DNA of 64,000 bases from an uncultured Clostridia bacterium (GTDB lineage Bacteria > Bacillota > Clostridia > Oscillospirales > Oscillospiraceae). Where the stretch lies: contig CAMCSE010000002.1 of the NCBI GenBank assembly GCA_945877515.1, positions 1 through 64,000 of the forward strand, written 5' to 3'. The position numbers and the translations under genes were made by a program. Positions within the stretch are counted from its first letter, which is position 1. Every line of letters starts with the position of its first letter. The notes beneath the pieces were generated by a model. That model did no database searches and had not been told where the DNA came from. It saw nothing but the letters and a program-made list of their open reading frames with translations. Shown here one piece after another: positions 18,809 through 28,539 of the stretch.

Positions 18809-19557
18809 AAAAAAACAGAGATCTGTGCATCCTCTGCCGCAAATCTCTGTTCCAGTCTTTCTACTGTCCAGTCCTTTTTGAATTGTCCCAAAGGGTTATG
18901 ACCAAACTGTTCAATGGCCCGTTGATCCATCTCCCGCAGCTTTTGCCACAGTTCCGAATGATGATGCCGCAGCTTGCGCAGCTCATCTATCCGCTGAAGC
19001 GGGCAGCACCAGCAGGAACAGCGGTGATATATCTCATAAAGGCCGCCCCAATCATACCCACGGTCGTAGCATATTCTCAGAGCCTCCGCTTCTGTAATAC
19101 CCCAATCCACCAACGGATATTGCTCATTTTTGATGCGCTTCGGCTCGTCTGCTGCAATGCCGATGTAGTGGAGCACCTGATACTTACCCTTGAGCCGGTT
19201 GACCTCTTTGTTGATAAGATGCGTCTTGAGCTGACCGGTACACCATCGGACTTTGACACCGGGCCAGCCGTTGCCGTAGAGCGAAATGCCCAGCTTTTCC
19301 CTGTTCTCGATAGAGGATGGCTTTTGCTTTTTCTCCTCGAACATCAGGTATTCAAAGCCTTTGGGATGACGGAGCATTGTCAGATGGATGCCGCGCTCAT
19401 GGTAAAGATGCTCGTCCAGCTTTGCCAAATGTGCATACATCTCTGGAAACTCCATGCCGGTATCTGCTGTCAGCACCATGTCGATGGGCATCCCCCGTTC
19501 CAGCATGAGCAGCAGCATGGCGGTGCTGTCCTTGCCGCCCGAAAGGGATACCGCGTG
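18769..19557 (-). CDS. Phosphoadenosine phosphosulfate reductase-family (PP-loop) protein; 5' end uncertain
   Basis: VSLSGGKDSTAMLLLMLERG...CSCWCCPLQRIDELRKL; PP-loop lies upstream of the first in-frame ATG (19518). Confidence 0.75.
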   Translation of the reverse strand, partial: HAVSLSGGKDSTAMLLLMLERGMPIDMVLTADTGMEFPEMYAHLAKLDEHLYHERGIHLTMLRHPKGFEYLMFEEKKQKPSSIENREKLGISLYGNGWPGVKVRWCTGQLKTHLINKEVNRLKGKYQVLHYIGIAADEPKRIKNEQYPLVDWGITEAEALRICYDRGYDWGGLYEIYHRCSCWCCPLQRIDELRKLRHHHSELWQKLREMDQRAIEQFGHNPLGQFKKDWTVERLEQRFAAEDAQISVFLCAEKENEWKRNR

Positions 19558-19622
19558 AAATATCTGCTTGTCGAATCAAATCACCTCCGCCCCGTTCTTA
19601 TAAGCAACTGCCCAAAGCATTT

Positions 19623-20444
19623 TCAGCGATTTGGCTCTGTCTGCCTTTTCGCCTGAATCCGGTCGTTTTCCTGCTGTTCTCTGTGAGCCTTTTCAAACGG
19701 CTCCCGCTGGTAGCAGTAACAGTAGAACTGGTAATCACCCTTGACCGGCGTGCAGCGAAGCATATACACATACTGCTTCGTTTTTACCATGAAAGCGCAT
19801 GACGGAAGCAGCGTCCCTTTGATGGCACAGCTTCTCCCGTAGCGGTCGCAGCAGCGCTTCATGGTGTCAAAATCCCGCAGCGGAGAATCTGGCTGCTCCC
19901 GCAGCCAGTTCACAGCACGGTCAATATCCGCTTTGAACTTCGGCGTATTCAGCACATCGTTCTGATGGGGCCACCACGTCGTGAAAAACTGCTTTCCGCT
20001 GCCAAAATCGCCCCGCAGATGTCCGACACAGCCCACGGCCTTGTCCTGCTCCTCGCCGCGTGAGAAATAGAGGTCGTGCAGAGTCTCATCATTGACGCTG
20101 TAAAAGTCGATGACATTCTTTTCGCTGATGGGGTATTTCTGCTGAAATTCTGCAAGTGTGCGGCAACCACCGTCCTGGAAGGAAAGGCTGTCGCTCGCCA
20201 GCGGAATCCAGCCCTCCACAGGAAGCTGGAACGGCTCACGGGTAAGAACAGCACCATAATAGTTGACCAAGATGCTCCGTGACAGTGTTATCGGTTCGCC
20301 CCAGTCCTCATCGGTATGGCGCATTTCATAACGGTACACGCCCTCCGGCACAGTTGTCCTGTCAATGCGGCACTCCGTAAACAGTGCAGGCTTTCCCAAA
20401 ATTGTGACCTCCTGATAGGTCAACTTCTCCGCGTCATGCCTCAC
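19623..20444 (-). CDS. ICE accessory protein (LPD-like)
   Basis: 273 aa; SRSILVNYYGAVLTREPFQLP resembles large polyvalent-associated domains of ICE proteins. Confidence 0.6.
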   Translation of the reverse strand: MRHDAEKLTYQEVTILGKPALFTECRIDRTTVPEGVYRYEMRHTDEDWGEPITLSRSILVNYYGAVLTREPFQLPVEGWIPLASDSLSFQDGGCRTLAEFQQKYPISEKNVIDFYSVNDETLHDLYFSRGEEQDKAVGCVGHLRGDFGSGKQFFTTWWPHQNDVLNTPKFKADIDRAVNWLREQPDSPLRDFDTMKRCCDRYGRSCAIKGTLLPSCAFMVKTKQYVYMLRCTPVKGDYQFYCYCYQREPFEKAHREQQENDRIQAKRQTEPNR

Positions 20445-21289
20445 CTTTCTTCACCTCGCTCCTTTTTCTGTGCAGTACGGCTTTTCTCGCACTGCACCTG
20501 CCTCTCTTTTTGCTCCTGATACTCGCTTCCTGCCCTTTCACAGATGTCCTCGATCATGGATGCACGGCTTACGCCGTAATGGCCCCAAAAGTAATTGGGC
20601 GGGCCATCCCCGTCGTTCTTGCAGTTGCGCTGCCAGGTAACGAACGGTGCAGGCGCTTTCGGGTGTTCGCCCAAAACAAACTCAGAATTCCCAACACGCA
20701 CCCGCGCCGTGATCTTATAGTCTGCGTTGATGATCTCACCAATAACATAGCTGCCGCTTTCCAGTTCCATGGTGTAGCTGCCGTTCTGAGCCTGCTGCGC
20801 CTTCACCGGCATGGCAGGTACACCGCAGACCAGATCCGGCTGCATGACAAACTGTGACCTTGCGCCCAGCACCTCCTTCGGAAGCGCCGATACCGGCAGA
20901 TACATTTTCGCTTCCCCCAAGACCTCATATCGCAGCAGAAAATCGTCCACCGGATAGTAGATACTCATAACAGGGTCTTTGATATGCCCCTTCGCCGTTG
21001 TCGCGTTCACATATCTGGCGTTGTCCAAATACCACTGCGGGTCTGCCCCCGGCAGGTTCCAGCCGAACATGGAACCTGCGCTCATGGCGGCCTCCTGTAT
21101 GTCAGAAATGCCCCGCCGCCGATTATGCTCTCGAGCGATGTTCTGATTTTCTTCCCGCTTTCCGGTGTCCCAGTCGGAGGCGTAGTAGCCACGCTCACCC
21201 CTCTTGAGAATGATGAGCTGCCCCGAAGAGGGCAGCGTGGATAAGCAGAAATCGGGCAATTCATTCCTTCGCATAACCAACCTCCTCAC
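20441..21289 (-). CDS. Hypothetical ICE accessory protein
   Basis: 282 aa, coupled to neighbours, KKERGEER tail. Confidence 0.7.
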   Translation of the reverse strand: MRRLVMRRNELPDFCLSTLPSSGQLIILKRGERGYYASDWDTGKREENQNIAREHNRRRGISDIQEAAMSAGSMFGWNLPGADPQWYLDNARYVNATTAKGHIKDPVMSIYYPVDDFLLRYEVLGEAKMYLPVSALPKEVLGARSQFVMQPDLVCGVPAMPVKAQQAQNGSYTMELESGSYVIGEIINADYKITARVRVGNSEFVLGEHPKAPAPFVTWQRNCKNDGDGPPNYFWGHYGVSRASMIEDICERAGSEYQEQKERQVQCEKSRTAQKKERGEER

Positions 21290-22224
21290 CGCGCCTGCTC
21301 CTGCTGTCTGCGGCGATGCCAGCCCTCCAGCAGCTTGATGATGACCTCCTCCATCTGCTTGGGTGTATAGTTAGCGGGAAAATACTTTTGCAGCCGGTCG
21401 TTCCGCAGCGTCACTTTCCGCTCCAGCGGCTTTTCCTCCCGCATAATGAGGTCGATGATGTTGTTCTCCAGCTTTCCCTCCGCGCTGATCTGCTTGAGCC
21501 GCTGGGCCTGATCCACGGAGGGCGATACCTCGTCCCGCTCCATGAGGAACTGGAGGTAGGTTTGTTCTTTCTCGGTCAGGTGGGAGATGTAGTCGGCTGC
21601 CGGAACAAATTTCAGCTTCCCCGCGTCCACCGCCTCCATCAACGGCGGAATCAGGTTTGTCAGGCGGATATACCTCTGGACTTGTGTTTTACTGTCAGAC
21701 ACCTGCTCAGCAAGCACTTGATTTGTACGCACTCCGCTTAACATCGGACCAAGTTGGTCCGATGTTAAATCCGTCCGCGCCCCCTGCCGTTTCATAGCAT
21801 CCAGCTTCAGCTTATACGCCTTTGCTTTCTCGCTGGGCAGCAGATTTTCCCGGTTGATGTTGTAGTCCACCACCAGAATGTCCGCGTCCTCGTCACTATA
21901 ATTGCGCACGATGACCGGACGGGTATCCAGTCCCACCACCTTGGCACAGTAGTCGCGCCGGTGGCCGGAGATGATCTCATATCCACCCTCGCTGCGGGGA
22001 CGAACGATCAGCGGCTCGGCAATGCCGGCGCGCTCGATGCTGTCCATCAGCCGCACCAGATCGGCGCTGGGCCGGTCTACGGAGTACGGCTGCCGCGCAT
22101 AGGGAAACACCTGCTCCGCCGGCACGATCTGTACCCGCTCCTGATGGTCGGTCTCCCGCTCTGCGTCTGTTTTGAACAAGTCATCGTACCGGGTCAGCTC
22201 TATGCCGTTTAATTTGCGGGCCAA
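21286..22224 (-). CDS. parB: ParB/Spo0J-like partition protein
   Basis: PYSVDRPSADLVRLMDSIERAGIAEPLIVRPRSEGGYEIISGHRRDYCAKVVG. Confidence 0.92.
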   Translation of the reverse strand: MARKLNGIELTRYDDLFKTDAERETDHQERVQIVPAEQVFPYARQPYSVDRPSADLVRLMDSIERAGIAEPLIVRPRSEGGYEIISGHRRDYCAKVVGLDTRPVIVRNYSDEDADILVVDYNINRENLLPSEKAKAYKLKLDAMKRQGARTDLTSDQLGPMLSGVRTNQVLAEQVSDSKTQVQRYIRLTNLIPPLMEAVDAGKLKFVPAADYISHLTEKEQTYLQFLMERDEVSPSVDQAQRLKQISAEGKLENNIIDLIMREEKPLERKVTLRNDRLQKYFPANYTPKQMEEVIIKLLEGWHRRRQQEQAR

Positions 22225-22996
22225 GCTGCAACACCTCCTTCGTCAGTGCGGCATACGCCTGTGCCGCTTTCCCCTCTGGGTCATGCTCATAAATGCTGGT
22301 TCCTGTGACGCTGATCTCCGCCACGCGGATAGAACGGGGTATCTCGCTGGCGAATACTCGGCTGCCGTAGTTCCTGCGCAGCTGCTCACTAATTTCCTTA
22401 GCCAGCGTGGTACGGCTGTCCATCATGGTCAGCAGGATGCCGTCCACCACCAGCCGCGGGTTGATCTGCCGCCTGACGCGGGCGATGGTACGCATGAGCT
22501 GCTCCAGCCCCTTGGCGGCCAAATACTGCCCCTGCACCGGAATGATAACGCTGTCCGCCGCTGTCAGTGCGTTGATGGTCAGCATCCCAAGCGAGGGCAT
22601 ACAGTCGATGATGGCGTAGTCATAGGCCGGTGCCACCGTGGACAAGTACTGCCGCAGCACCGTCTCCCGGCTCATGATGTTCACCAGCGTCACCTCCAGT
22701 CCCGACAGCTCAATGTTGGCGGGAACAAGATCGATGCCGGACGCATGGTGCAGAATCCCCTCGCCGGGTGCGATGGGTTCCTCGTTGACGGTCTTGGTCA
22801 TCAGGTCGGCCAGTGTGGGGGAAAGCTCGTCCGGCTGCCGCCAGCCCAGCATTTGGGTGAGATTGCCCTGGGCGTCGGCGTCCACCAACAGGACTTTCTT
22901 GCCCTGCTGGGCAAGGCCGACACCCAAGCTGGCGGCTGTGGTGGTTTTCCCCACGCCGCCCTTCTGATTTGCCAGTGCGATGGTTTTCAAAAGCAC
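22181..22996 (-). CDS. parA: ParA family ATPase
   Basis: IALANQKGGVGKTTTAASLGVGLAQQGKKVLLVDADAQGNLTQML. Confidence 0.95.
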   Translation of the reverse strand: MLLKTIALANQKGGVGKTTTAASLGVGLAQQGKKVLLVDADAQGNLTQMLGWRQPDELSPTLADLMTKTVNEEPIAPGEGILHHASGIDLVPANIELSGLEVTLVNIMSRETVLRQYLSTVAPAYDYAIIDCMPSLGMLTINALTAADSVIIPVQGQYLAAKGLEQLMRTIARVRRQINPRLVVDGILLTMMDSRTTLAKEISEQLRRNYGSRVFASEIPRSIRVAEISVTGTSIYEHDPEGKAAQAYAALTKEVLQLGPQIKRHRADPVR

Positions 22997-23011
22997 ACCT
23001 CCATTTCGTGC

Positions 23012-23040
23012 AACAAAAAAAGAGCCTTCCGGCTCTTGCT
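23012..23040 (-). terminator. Intrinsic terminator
   Basis: Minus strand AGAGCC-GGAA-GGCTCT followed by TTTTTTT. Confidence 0.7.
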
Positions 23041-23056
23041 CTGACAGTATTCTGTT

Positions 23057-23943
23057 CTACCCGCTTCCGCCGCTGAGGTCATGGCCCACCATCAGGGCAT
23101 AGTGGTTATCCATGGTCAACGGCGCGTTATACAGCGCGGTCAGCAGATATGGCTTCACATGGCGCACCTCGGTGGTGTTCTCGTTGATCCGATCCAGTAC
23201 ATACAGCAGATGTGCGCCGGTCAGCTTCAGCAGCCTTGAACGCACTACCTCCGCTGGCAGTTCCTCTCCCGCCACGCGGAGTGTAGGCTTTGTGGAACAC
23301 ACGGTATCCAGCATCAGCCCCACTAGCTCGTCCAGCCGTCCGCGATCTACCTTTGTATAGCCGACGAGATAATCGTAGTCCACATTGGTCATGATCTGCG
23401 CTCGGTAGCTGTTCCTTCTCTCCAGCTCATCCTCCTGTGCAAACTTACGCTCTCGAAGGAATGAAGGGAAGGATTTTGTAAGATCCGTATTTAATTCTTC
23501 TTTACTTTGTTCTTCTATATTTAATTGCGCGGGATTTTCCTGTTCAGGTTTTCCCAAGACAGGTTTTACCTGTTCAGGAAAAGCCCGTTTAGGTGCGTCA
23601 CCGGTATTTTCCGCCTGAACGGGATTTTCCCGTTTAGGTGCATCCATCCCCCTCGGCTGCTCCAAAATGGTATATTCGATGCCGCCCAGTGTACCGTCCG
23701 CGTGGCGTTCCCGCTCCCGCACGATGTACCCCGCGCCCTCCAGCTCCCGCACCGTGGCACAGATGCTGTCCACACCGTCCTTACAGATGTAGGCCAGCCC
23801 CCTGGTGGTATAGTCCCAATCCTCCGGCAGCGACAGCATCAGGGACAGCAGTCCCTTTGCCTTTAGCGAAAGCGACTTATCCCGCAGATGGTGATTTGAC
23901 ATGACGGTGTAGTTCCGCGTTTTCTCCACCCTGAATACAGCCA
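23057..23943 (-). CDS. HTH replication-initiator-like protein of the ICE
   Basis: MAVFRVEKTRNYTVMSNHHLRDKSLSLKAKGLLSLMLSLPEDWDYTTRGLAYICKDGVDSICATVRELE; start revised to 23943. Confidence 0.8.
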
Positions 23944-23977
23944 TGGGCGTTCCTCCTCCTTTATTTGTTTTTGTATA

Positions 23978-24009
23978 GGAAAAGAGCCGGTTCACACCGG
24001 CTCTTTTCC
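23978..24009. terminator. Hairpin near the right end of the ICE
   Basis: GGAAAAGAGCCGG (23978-23990)/CCGGCTCTTTTCC (23997-24009). Confidence 0.65.
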
Positions 24010-24230
24010 CTTCCTGTTTTATAGTGCTTGTCCCCTATGCCAATAGGAGGTACGTCTGATACGCAATATCCAGATGCCGGTTATAGCTGTCTACTCTCAG
24101 GCTGCCGGACAGCAGTTGTTCCGCATTTGGTGGTGCAACACTTAGGGAAGATGTACGCCACCAATCTTCCGCTGGGGGCTCTTCCGCCTTGTATTTTTCC
24201 GCGTTCCAGCTTTCCGATTGGCATTTTGGA

Positions 24231-24437
24231 CTACATCTTTTTGATAATATGCGCCACGAGGCGCAGGTTGTGCTCCACCAGCAGATTGCGGGCCTCCAGA
24301 TCGCCGGCGGCGCACCGCTCCAGGCACTCCCGCTCCTTTTCCGGGGGCAGGGGCTTGGGGAACGAGCCGGCGGAGCCGGACAGGCGCAGGGACAGAAACA
24401 GGCTGTTGCACAGCAGCAGCAGAGCCGCAGACAGCAT
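24231..24437 (-). pseudogene. sigK: N-terminal fragment of a SigK-like sporulation sigma factor, interrupted by the ICE
   Basis: [67 protein letters not shown] then M-stop; expected KKYY continuation missing; RBS aaaggag. Confidence 0.8.
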
Positions 24438-24520
24438 ATACATCGCTCCTTTCACCTCACCCTATGCCCGCCGGGACTGTCCCTATACGCAAAAAGCAGG
24501 AGCCGCTGCCGCGGCTCCTG

Positions 24521-25744
24521 CTATTCCTCCGTATGGGGTTCTCCCTCCTCGCCGTCGCCGAAGGCGATGGCGCTCCTTCCGTACTTGCGGCGGATGGCGT
24601 CCATGGCGCCCTCCAGCTGCTCCTGCCGCCGATCCTGCCTGCGCTTCGCGCCGCCCAGCAGATCCATCTGCTCGAAGGAGTCCCCCTCCTCCGTCACATA
24701 CAGCGCCGTCACTGTCAGCGCCCGCACCGGCGTGAGCGGCTTCCATATCTGGCCGGTCAGCTCCAGCGCCGTGCGGTAGATGTCCCGCATCAGGTGGGTG
24801 GGCGCGGTCAGCCGCGTCTGGCGGCTGGCCGTCCGGAACTCCGCGTCCTTCACCGCCACGCTGACGCCGCCGGCGTACAGCCCCTGCTGCCGCAGGCGGG
24901 TGGCCACGCTGTCGCACAGGGGCAGCAGCCCCGCCCGTATCTGCTCCCACTTGACCAGATTCTGCGGGAACGTGGTACCGTTGCCCACGGACTTCACCGG
25001 CTCCGCCAGATACCGCGGGCGCACGGGGCTGGCGTCCAGCCCGTTGGCGTACTCCCACAGCTGGCGTCCCATCTTTCCCAGCAGCTGCTCCGGCAGCGCC
25101 CGGTCGCAGGCCGCCAGCTGGCCGATGGTCTCCACGCCGTACTTCTTCAGCGTCTCGGTGGCGGCGCGCCCGGCAAACAGCATATCCCCCAGCGGCAGCG
25201 GCCACACGATGCTCTCCCAGCCGCTACGGGGGATCACCGTGGTGGCATCCGGCTTTTTCAGGTCGCTGCCCAGCTTGGCAAACACCTTGTTGAACGACAC
25301 GCCCACGCTGAGCGTCAATCCCGTCTCCGCCCGCACCGTGGCGCGGATGCGATCCGCCAGCGCTCTGGCGTCGCCGCCGAACAGGTGCAGGCTGCCGGTC
25401 ACGTCCAGCCAGCTCTCGTCAATGCCGAAGGGCTCCACCAGATCGGTGAACCGGTCGTATATTTCGTTGACGCGCCGGGAATATTCCCGGTACAGCTCGT
25501 GGTGGGGCGGCAGCAGCACCAGTCCCAGGCACTTCTTCCGTGCCTGCCAGATCGTCTCCGCCGTTTTGACGCCCCGGCGCTTGGCCGGTTCGTTCTTGGC
25601 CAGAATGATGCCGTGGCGGGACTTGGGGTCGCCGCACACCGCCACCGGCACCTCCCACAGCGCCGGTTTGTCCAGCAGCTCCACCGACGCGAAAAAGCAG
25701 TTCAGGTCACAGTGCAGGATCACCCGATCGCCCACGGTCATCAC
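24521..25744 (-). CDS. dinB: DNA polymerase IV (Y-family)
   Basis: ILHCDLNCFFASVE, FGIDESWLDVTGS, LSVGVSFNKVFAKLGSDLKKP. Confidence 0.93.
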   Translation of the reverse strand: MMTVGDRVILHCDLNCFFASVELLDKPALWEVPVAVCGDPKSRHGIILAKNEPAKRRGVKTAETIWQARKKCLGLVLLPPHHELYREYSRRVNEIYDRFTDLVEPFGIDESWLDVTGSLHLFGGDARALADRIRATVRAETGLTLSVGVSFNKVFAKLGSDLKKPDATTVIPRSGWESIVWPLPLGDMLFAGRAATETLKKYGVETIGQLAACDRALPEQLLGKMGRQLWEYANGLDASPVRPRYLAEPVKSVGNGTTFPQNLVKWEQIRAGLLPLCDSVATRLRQQGLYAGGVSVAVKDAEFRTASRQTRLTAPTHLMRDIYRTALELTGQIWKPLTPVRALTVTALYVTEEGDSFEQMDLLGGAKRRQDRRQEQLEGAMDAIRRKYGRSAIAFGDGEEGEPHTEE

Positions 25745-25767
25745 CTCCCGCCGTCAGGTATGCCCTC

Positions 25768-26736
25768 TCAATAGCCGATTTTCCGATCCACCAGGCGCAG
25801 GGGCTTTTCGCCCCGGCCGTACCGCTCCAGATCTTCGCAGAACAGCTCCACGTTCCGGTCGCGGGTGTAGCCCAGGCTCATCTGCCCGGAGATATGGGGC
25901 GTGATGAGCAGGTTCTTCGCCGTCCACGCCGGGTCGCCCGCCGGGATCGGCTCCTGCGCAAACACGTCCAGCGCAGCACCGGCCAGCCGTCCGCCGTTGA
26001 GCGCGTCGATGAGCGCCGCCTGATCGATGGCGCTGCCGCGCCCCACGTTCACCACATAGGCGCTGGCGGGCAGCAGGGCGATGCGCTCCGCCGACAGGAT
26101 GCCCTTCGTCTCGCCGGTGGCGGGCAGCGCCAGCACCAGAATATCGGTGTCGGGCAGCAGGCCGTCCAGCTCGTCGTTGGTGTGTATCTCGTCAAAGGCG
26201 GGGTCGGCGGCCTTTTTCGTCCGGCGCACGCCCCGGATGCTCTTAGCGCCCAGCGCCTTGGCGCGGCGGGCGAACTCCGTGCCGATGTCGCCGGTGCCCA
26301 CCACGGTGATGGTGCTGCCAATGATGGAGCGCATAGGCATCACCTCGCCCCAGCGGCCGGCGGCCTGCTCCGCGCAGTACACCGGCGCGTGGCGCAGCAG
26401 CATCAGCGTCACCATGACGATGTGCTCCGCGATGGTCACGCCGTAAGCGCCGGAGGAGTTGGACAGCATCACCTCCGGGGAGGGGTACAGGCTCTCGTCC
26501 AGATAGGCGTCCACGCCGGCAAAGCTGCCGCAGAACCATTTCAGGCCGGTGAAGCCCTTCAGCTCGCCGGGCTTGGGCATGCCGTAGATGACCTCGTATT
26601 CGCCGCGCCTCTCCTCCGGCACCGACTGGGGCGCCGGGTAGTAGTCCACGGCAAAGCCGTACCGGGCGGCGGTGCCGTCGATCTGCTGCCGGTGCTTCGG
26701 CTCGGTGAAGTTGTCATATACCGCGATCTTTCTCAT
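25768..26736 (-). CDS. D-2-hydroxyacid dehydrogenase family protein
   Basis: NAD-binding VVGTGDIGTEFARRAKALG, VNVGRGSAIDQAALIDAL. Confidence 0.9.
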   Translation of the reverse strand: MRKIAVYDNFTEPKHRQQIDGTAARYGFAVDYYPAPQSVPEERRGEYEVIYGMPKPGELKGFTGLKWFCGSFAGVDAYLDESLYPSPEVMLSNSSGAYGVTIAEHIVMVTLMLLRHAPVYCAEQAAGRWGEVMPMRSIIGSTITVVGTGDIGTEFARRAKALGAKSIRGVRRTKKAADPAFDEIHTNDELDGLLPDTDILVLALPATGETKGILSAERIALLPASAYVVNVGRGSAIDQAALIDALNGGRLAGAALDVFAQEPIPAGDPAWTAKNLLITPHISGQMSLGYTRDRNVELFCEDLERYGRGEKPLRLVDRKIGY

Positions 26737-28319
26737 TTGCAAACCTCCAAAAGTTTCTCGGCGCACCGCATCCCGTCGGCGGCGGCGGACAGGATGCCTC
26801 CGGCATAGCCCGCGCCCTCGCCGCAGGGGTAGATGCCCCGTATATTGGCTTCGTAACGGTCGTCCCGCACCAGCCGCACCGGGGAGGAGGAGCGTGTCTC
26901 CACGCCGGTCAGCAGCGCGTCCGGGTCATCGTAGCCCTTCAGCTTACCGCCCAACACCGGCAGCGCCAGCCGCAGCGTCTCCGTAATGAACGGCGGCAGA
27001 CACCGCGCCATGTCCGTATACACCACGCCGGGGCGGTAGCTGGGCGTCACCCGCTCCGCGCCCGCGGAGGGCGCGCCCCGCAGGAAGTCCTCCACCCGCT
27101 GGCAGGGCGCCCGATAGTCGCCGCCGCCCAGCACAAAGGCCGCCTCCTCCACCTGCCGCTGGAGGGCGATGCCCGCCAGCGGGTGCGGAGAAGGGAAGTC
27201 CTCCGCGGTGACGTTCACCAGCAGCGCGCCGTTGATGTTCTCGCCGCTCCGGGCGTACTCGCTCATGCCGTTGGTGACGGTGCGTCCCGTCTCCGAGGCG
27301 GCGGCCACCACCTGCCCGCCGGGGCACACGCAGAAGCTGAAGGCGCTGCGCCCGTTGGGGAGATGGCACGACAGCTTGTAGGTGCTGGGCGGCAGGGCGG
27401 GATGCCCCGCCAGTGCCCGGTACTGCGCCGCGTCCACGTCCGCCTGCCGGTGCTCGATGCGCACGCCCATGGCGAAGGGCTTCTGCTCCATGGCAAGCCC
27501 CGCGCGATACAGCATCTCGAAGGTATCCCTCGCGCTGTGTCCCAGCGCCAGCACCACCTGCCGGGCGGGCAGATCGTATACCGCGCCGTCCTGCCGCACC
27601 GTCACACCGCACACCGCGCCGTCCTTCGTGCGGAGGCTCTCCAGCCGCGCGCCGAAGCGGATGTCCGCCCCGGCCTCGGTCAGCTCCCGGCGCAGGCTGC
27701 GCAGGGCGATGTGCAGCATATCGGTGCCCACATGGGGCTTGGCGTCCGTGAGGATGCTCTCCGGCGCGCCGCAGCGCACCAGCGTCTCCATAATGAACCG
27801 GTGGCGCACGTCACGGGTGCCGGTGTTCAGCTTCCCGTCGGAAAACGCACCGGCGCCGCCCTCGCCGAACTGGACGTTGCTTTCGGTGTCCAGCGCGCCG
27901 CCGCTCCAGAAGCGCTCCACGTCCGCCTGCCGCTGTTCTACCGGGCGGCCTCGCTCTAATACAATAGGCCGTGCGCCGCAGCGAGCCAGCACCAGCGCGG
28001 CGAACAGACCCGCCGGGCCCGCGCCCACCACGATGGGCGGTATCTCCGGCGCGGTCACGGCGGCGGGCAGGGCGTATGTCTCCGGCGCGTAACGGGACAC
28101 CCGTTTGTCCCGGCAGCGCCGCAGCACGGTGTCCTCCCGCTTTACCTCCACCGCCGCCGTATACACCAGCGTCAGCCCCTCGCGGGCGTCGATGGCGCGG
28201 CGCAGCACGGCGCAGGACACGATGTCCTCCGCCGGCAGGCGCAGTATTCTGGCGCATTTGACTGGCAGCAGCGCTTCGCTGTCGCCGGGCAGGAGCCTGA
28301 TCTGATCTATCCGCAGCAC
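26733..28319 (-). CDS. NAD(P)/FAD-dependent oxidoreductase
   Basis: PPIVVGAGPAGLFAALVLARCGARPIVLERG; 528 aa. Confidence 0.9.
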   Translation of the reverse strand: MLRIDQIRLLPGDSEALLPVKCARILRLPAEDIVSCAVLRRAIDAREGLTLVYTAAVEVKREDTVLRRCRDKRVSRYAPETYALPAAVTAPEIPPIVVGAGPAGLFAALVLARCGARPIVLERGRPVEQRQADVERFWSGGALDTESNVQFGEGGAGAFSDGKLNTGTRDVRHRFIMETLVRCGAPESILTDAKPHVGTDMLHIALRSLRRELTEAGADIRFGARLESLRTKDGAVCGVTVRQDGAVYDLPARQVVLALGHSARDTFEMLYRAGLAMEQKPFAMGVRIEHRQADVDAAQYRALAGHPALPPSTYKLSCHLPNGRSAFSFCVCPGGQVVAAASETGRTVTNGMSEYARSGENINGALLVNVTAEDFPSPHPLAGIALQRQVEEAAFVLGGGDYRAPCQRVEDFLRGAPSAGAERVTPSYRPGVVYTDMARCLPPFITETLRLALPVLGGKLKGYDDPDALLTGVETRSSSPVRLVRDDRYEANIRGIYPCGEGAGYAGGILSAAADGMRCAEKLLEVCK

Positions 28320-28539
28320 TTTTGTGCCCTCCGTTCAAAAAAAGTTCACTTTTTTGTCTGAAAACTTAAAGGTAGAATTAAGAAAAGCGAGTATTCTATA
28401 AAACAGAAAGAGCGATACGGCTCCTCCGAGGCAGATGGTTCTCTTCCTGTCTGCTTCCTCCATCATACCACGCTTTCCCCCTTGCGGCAAGACGGGAACG
28501 CGATCCTTATACGAAACTGCACCACAGGAGGTAACGACC

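Larger units (their letters stand above)
1..24236. mobile_element. Tn1549-like ICE/mobilizable element, conjugation module deleted, inserted in sigK
   Basis: Collinear relaxase, MobC, primase, helicase/methylase, ParB, ParA and RepA-like genes; right boundary inferred where sigK homology stops (~24236); left end outside window. Confidence 0.8.

Noticed and set aside
18769-19557. PAPS reductase-family protein as DndC of a phosphorothioation system
   Set aside because: No DndB, DndD or DndE-like neighbours; such PP-loop genes are common ICE accessory genes.
24028-24735. 235-aa plus-strand ORF across the ICE right end
   Set aside because: Crosses the element boundary and runs antisense to sigK fragment and dinB; Arg/Ala/Pro-rich shadow frame.
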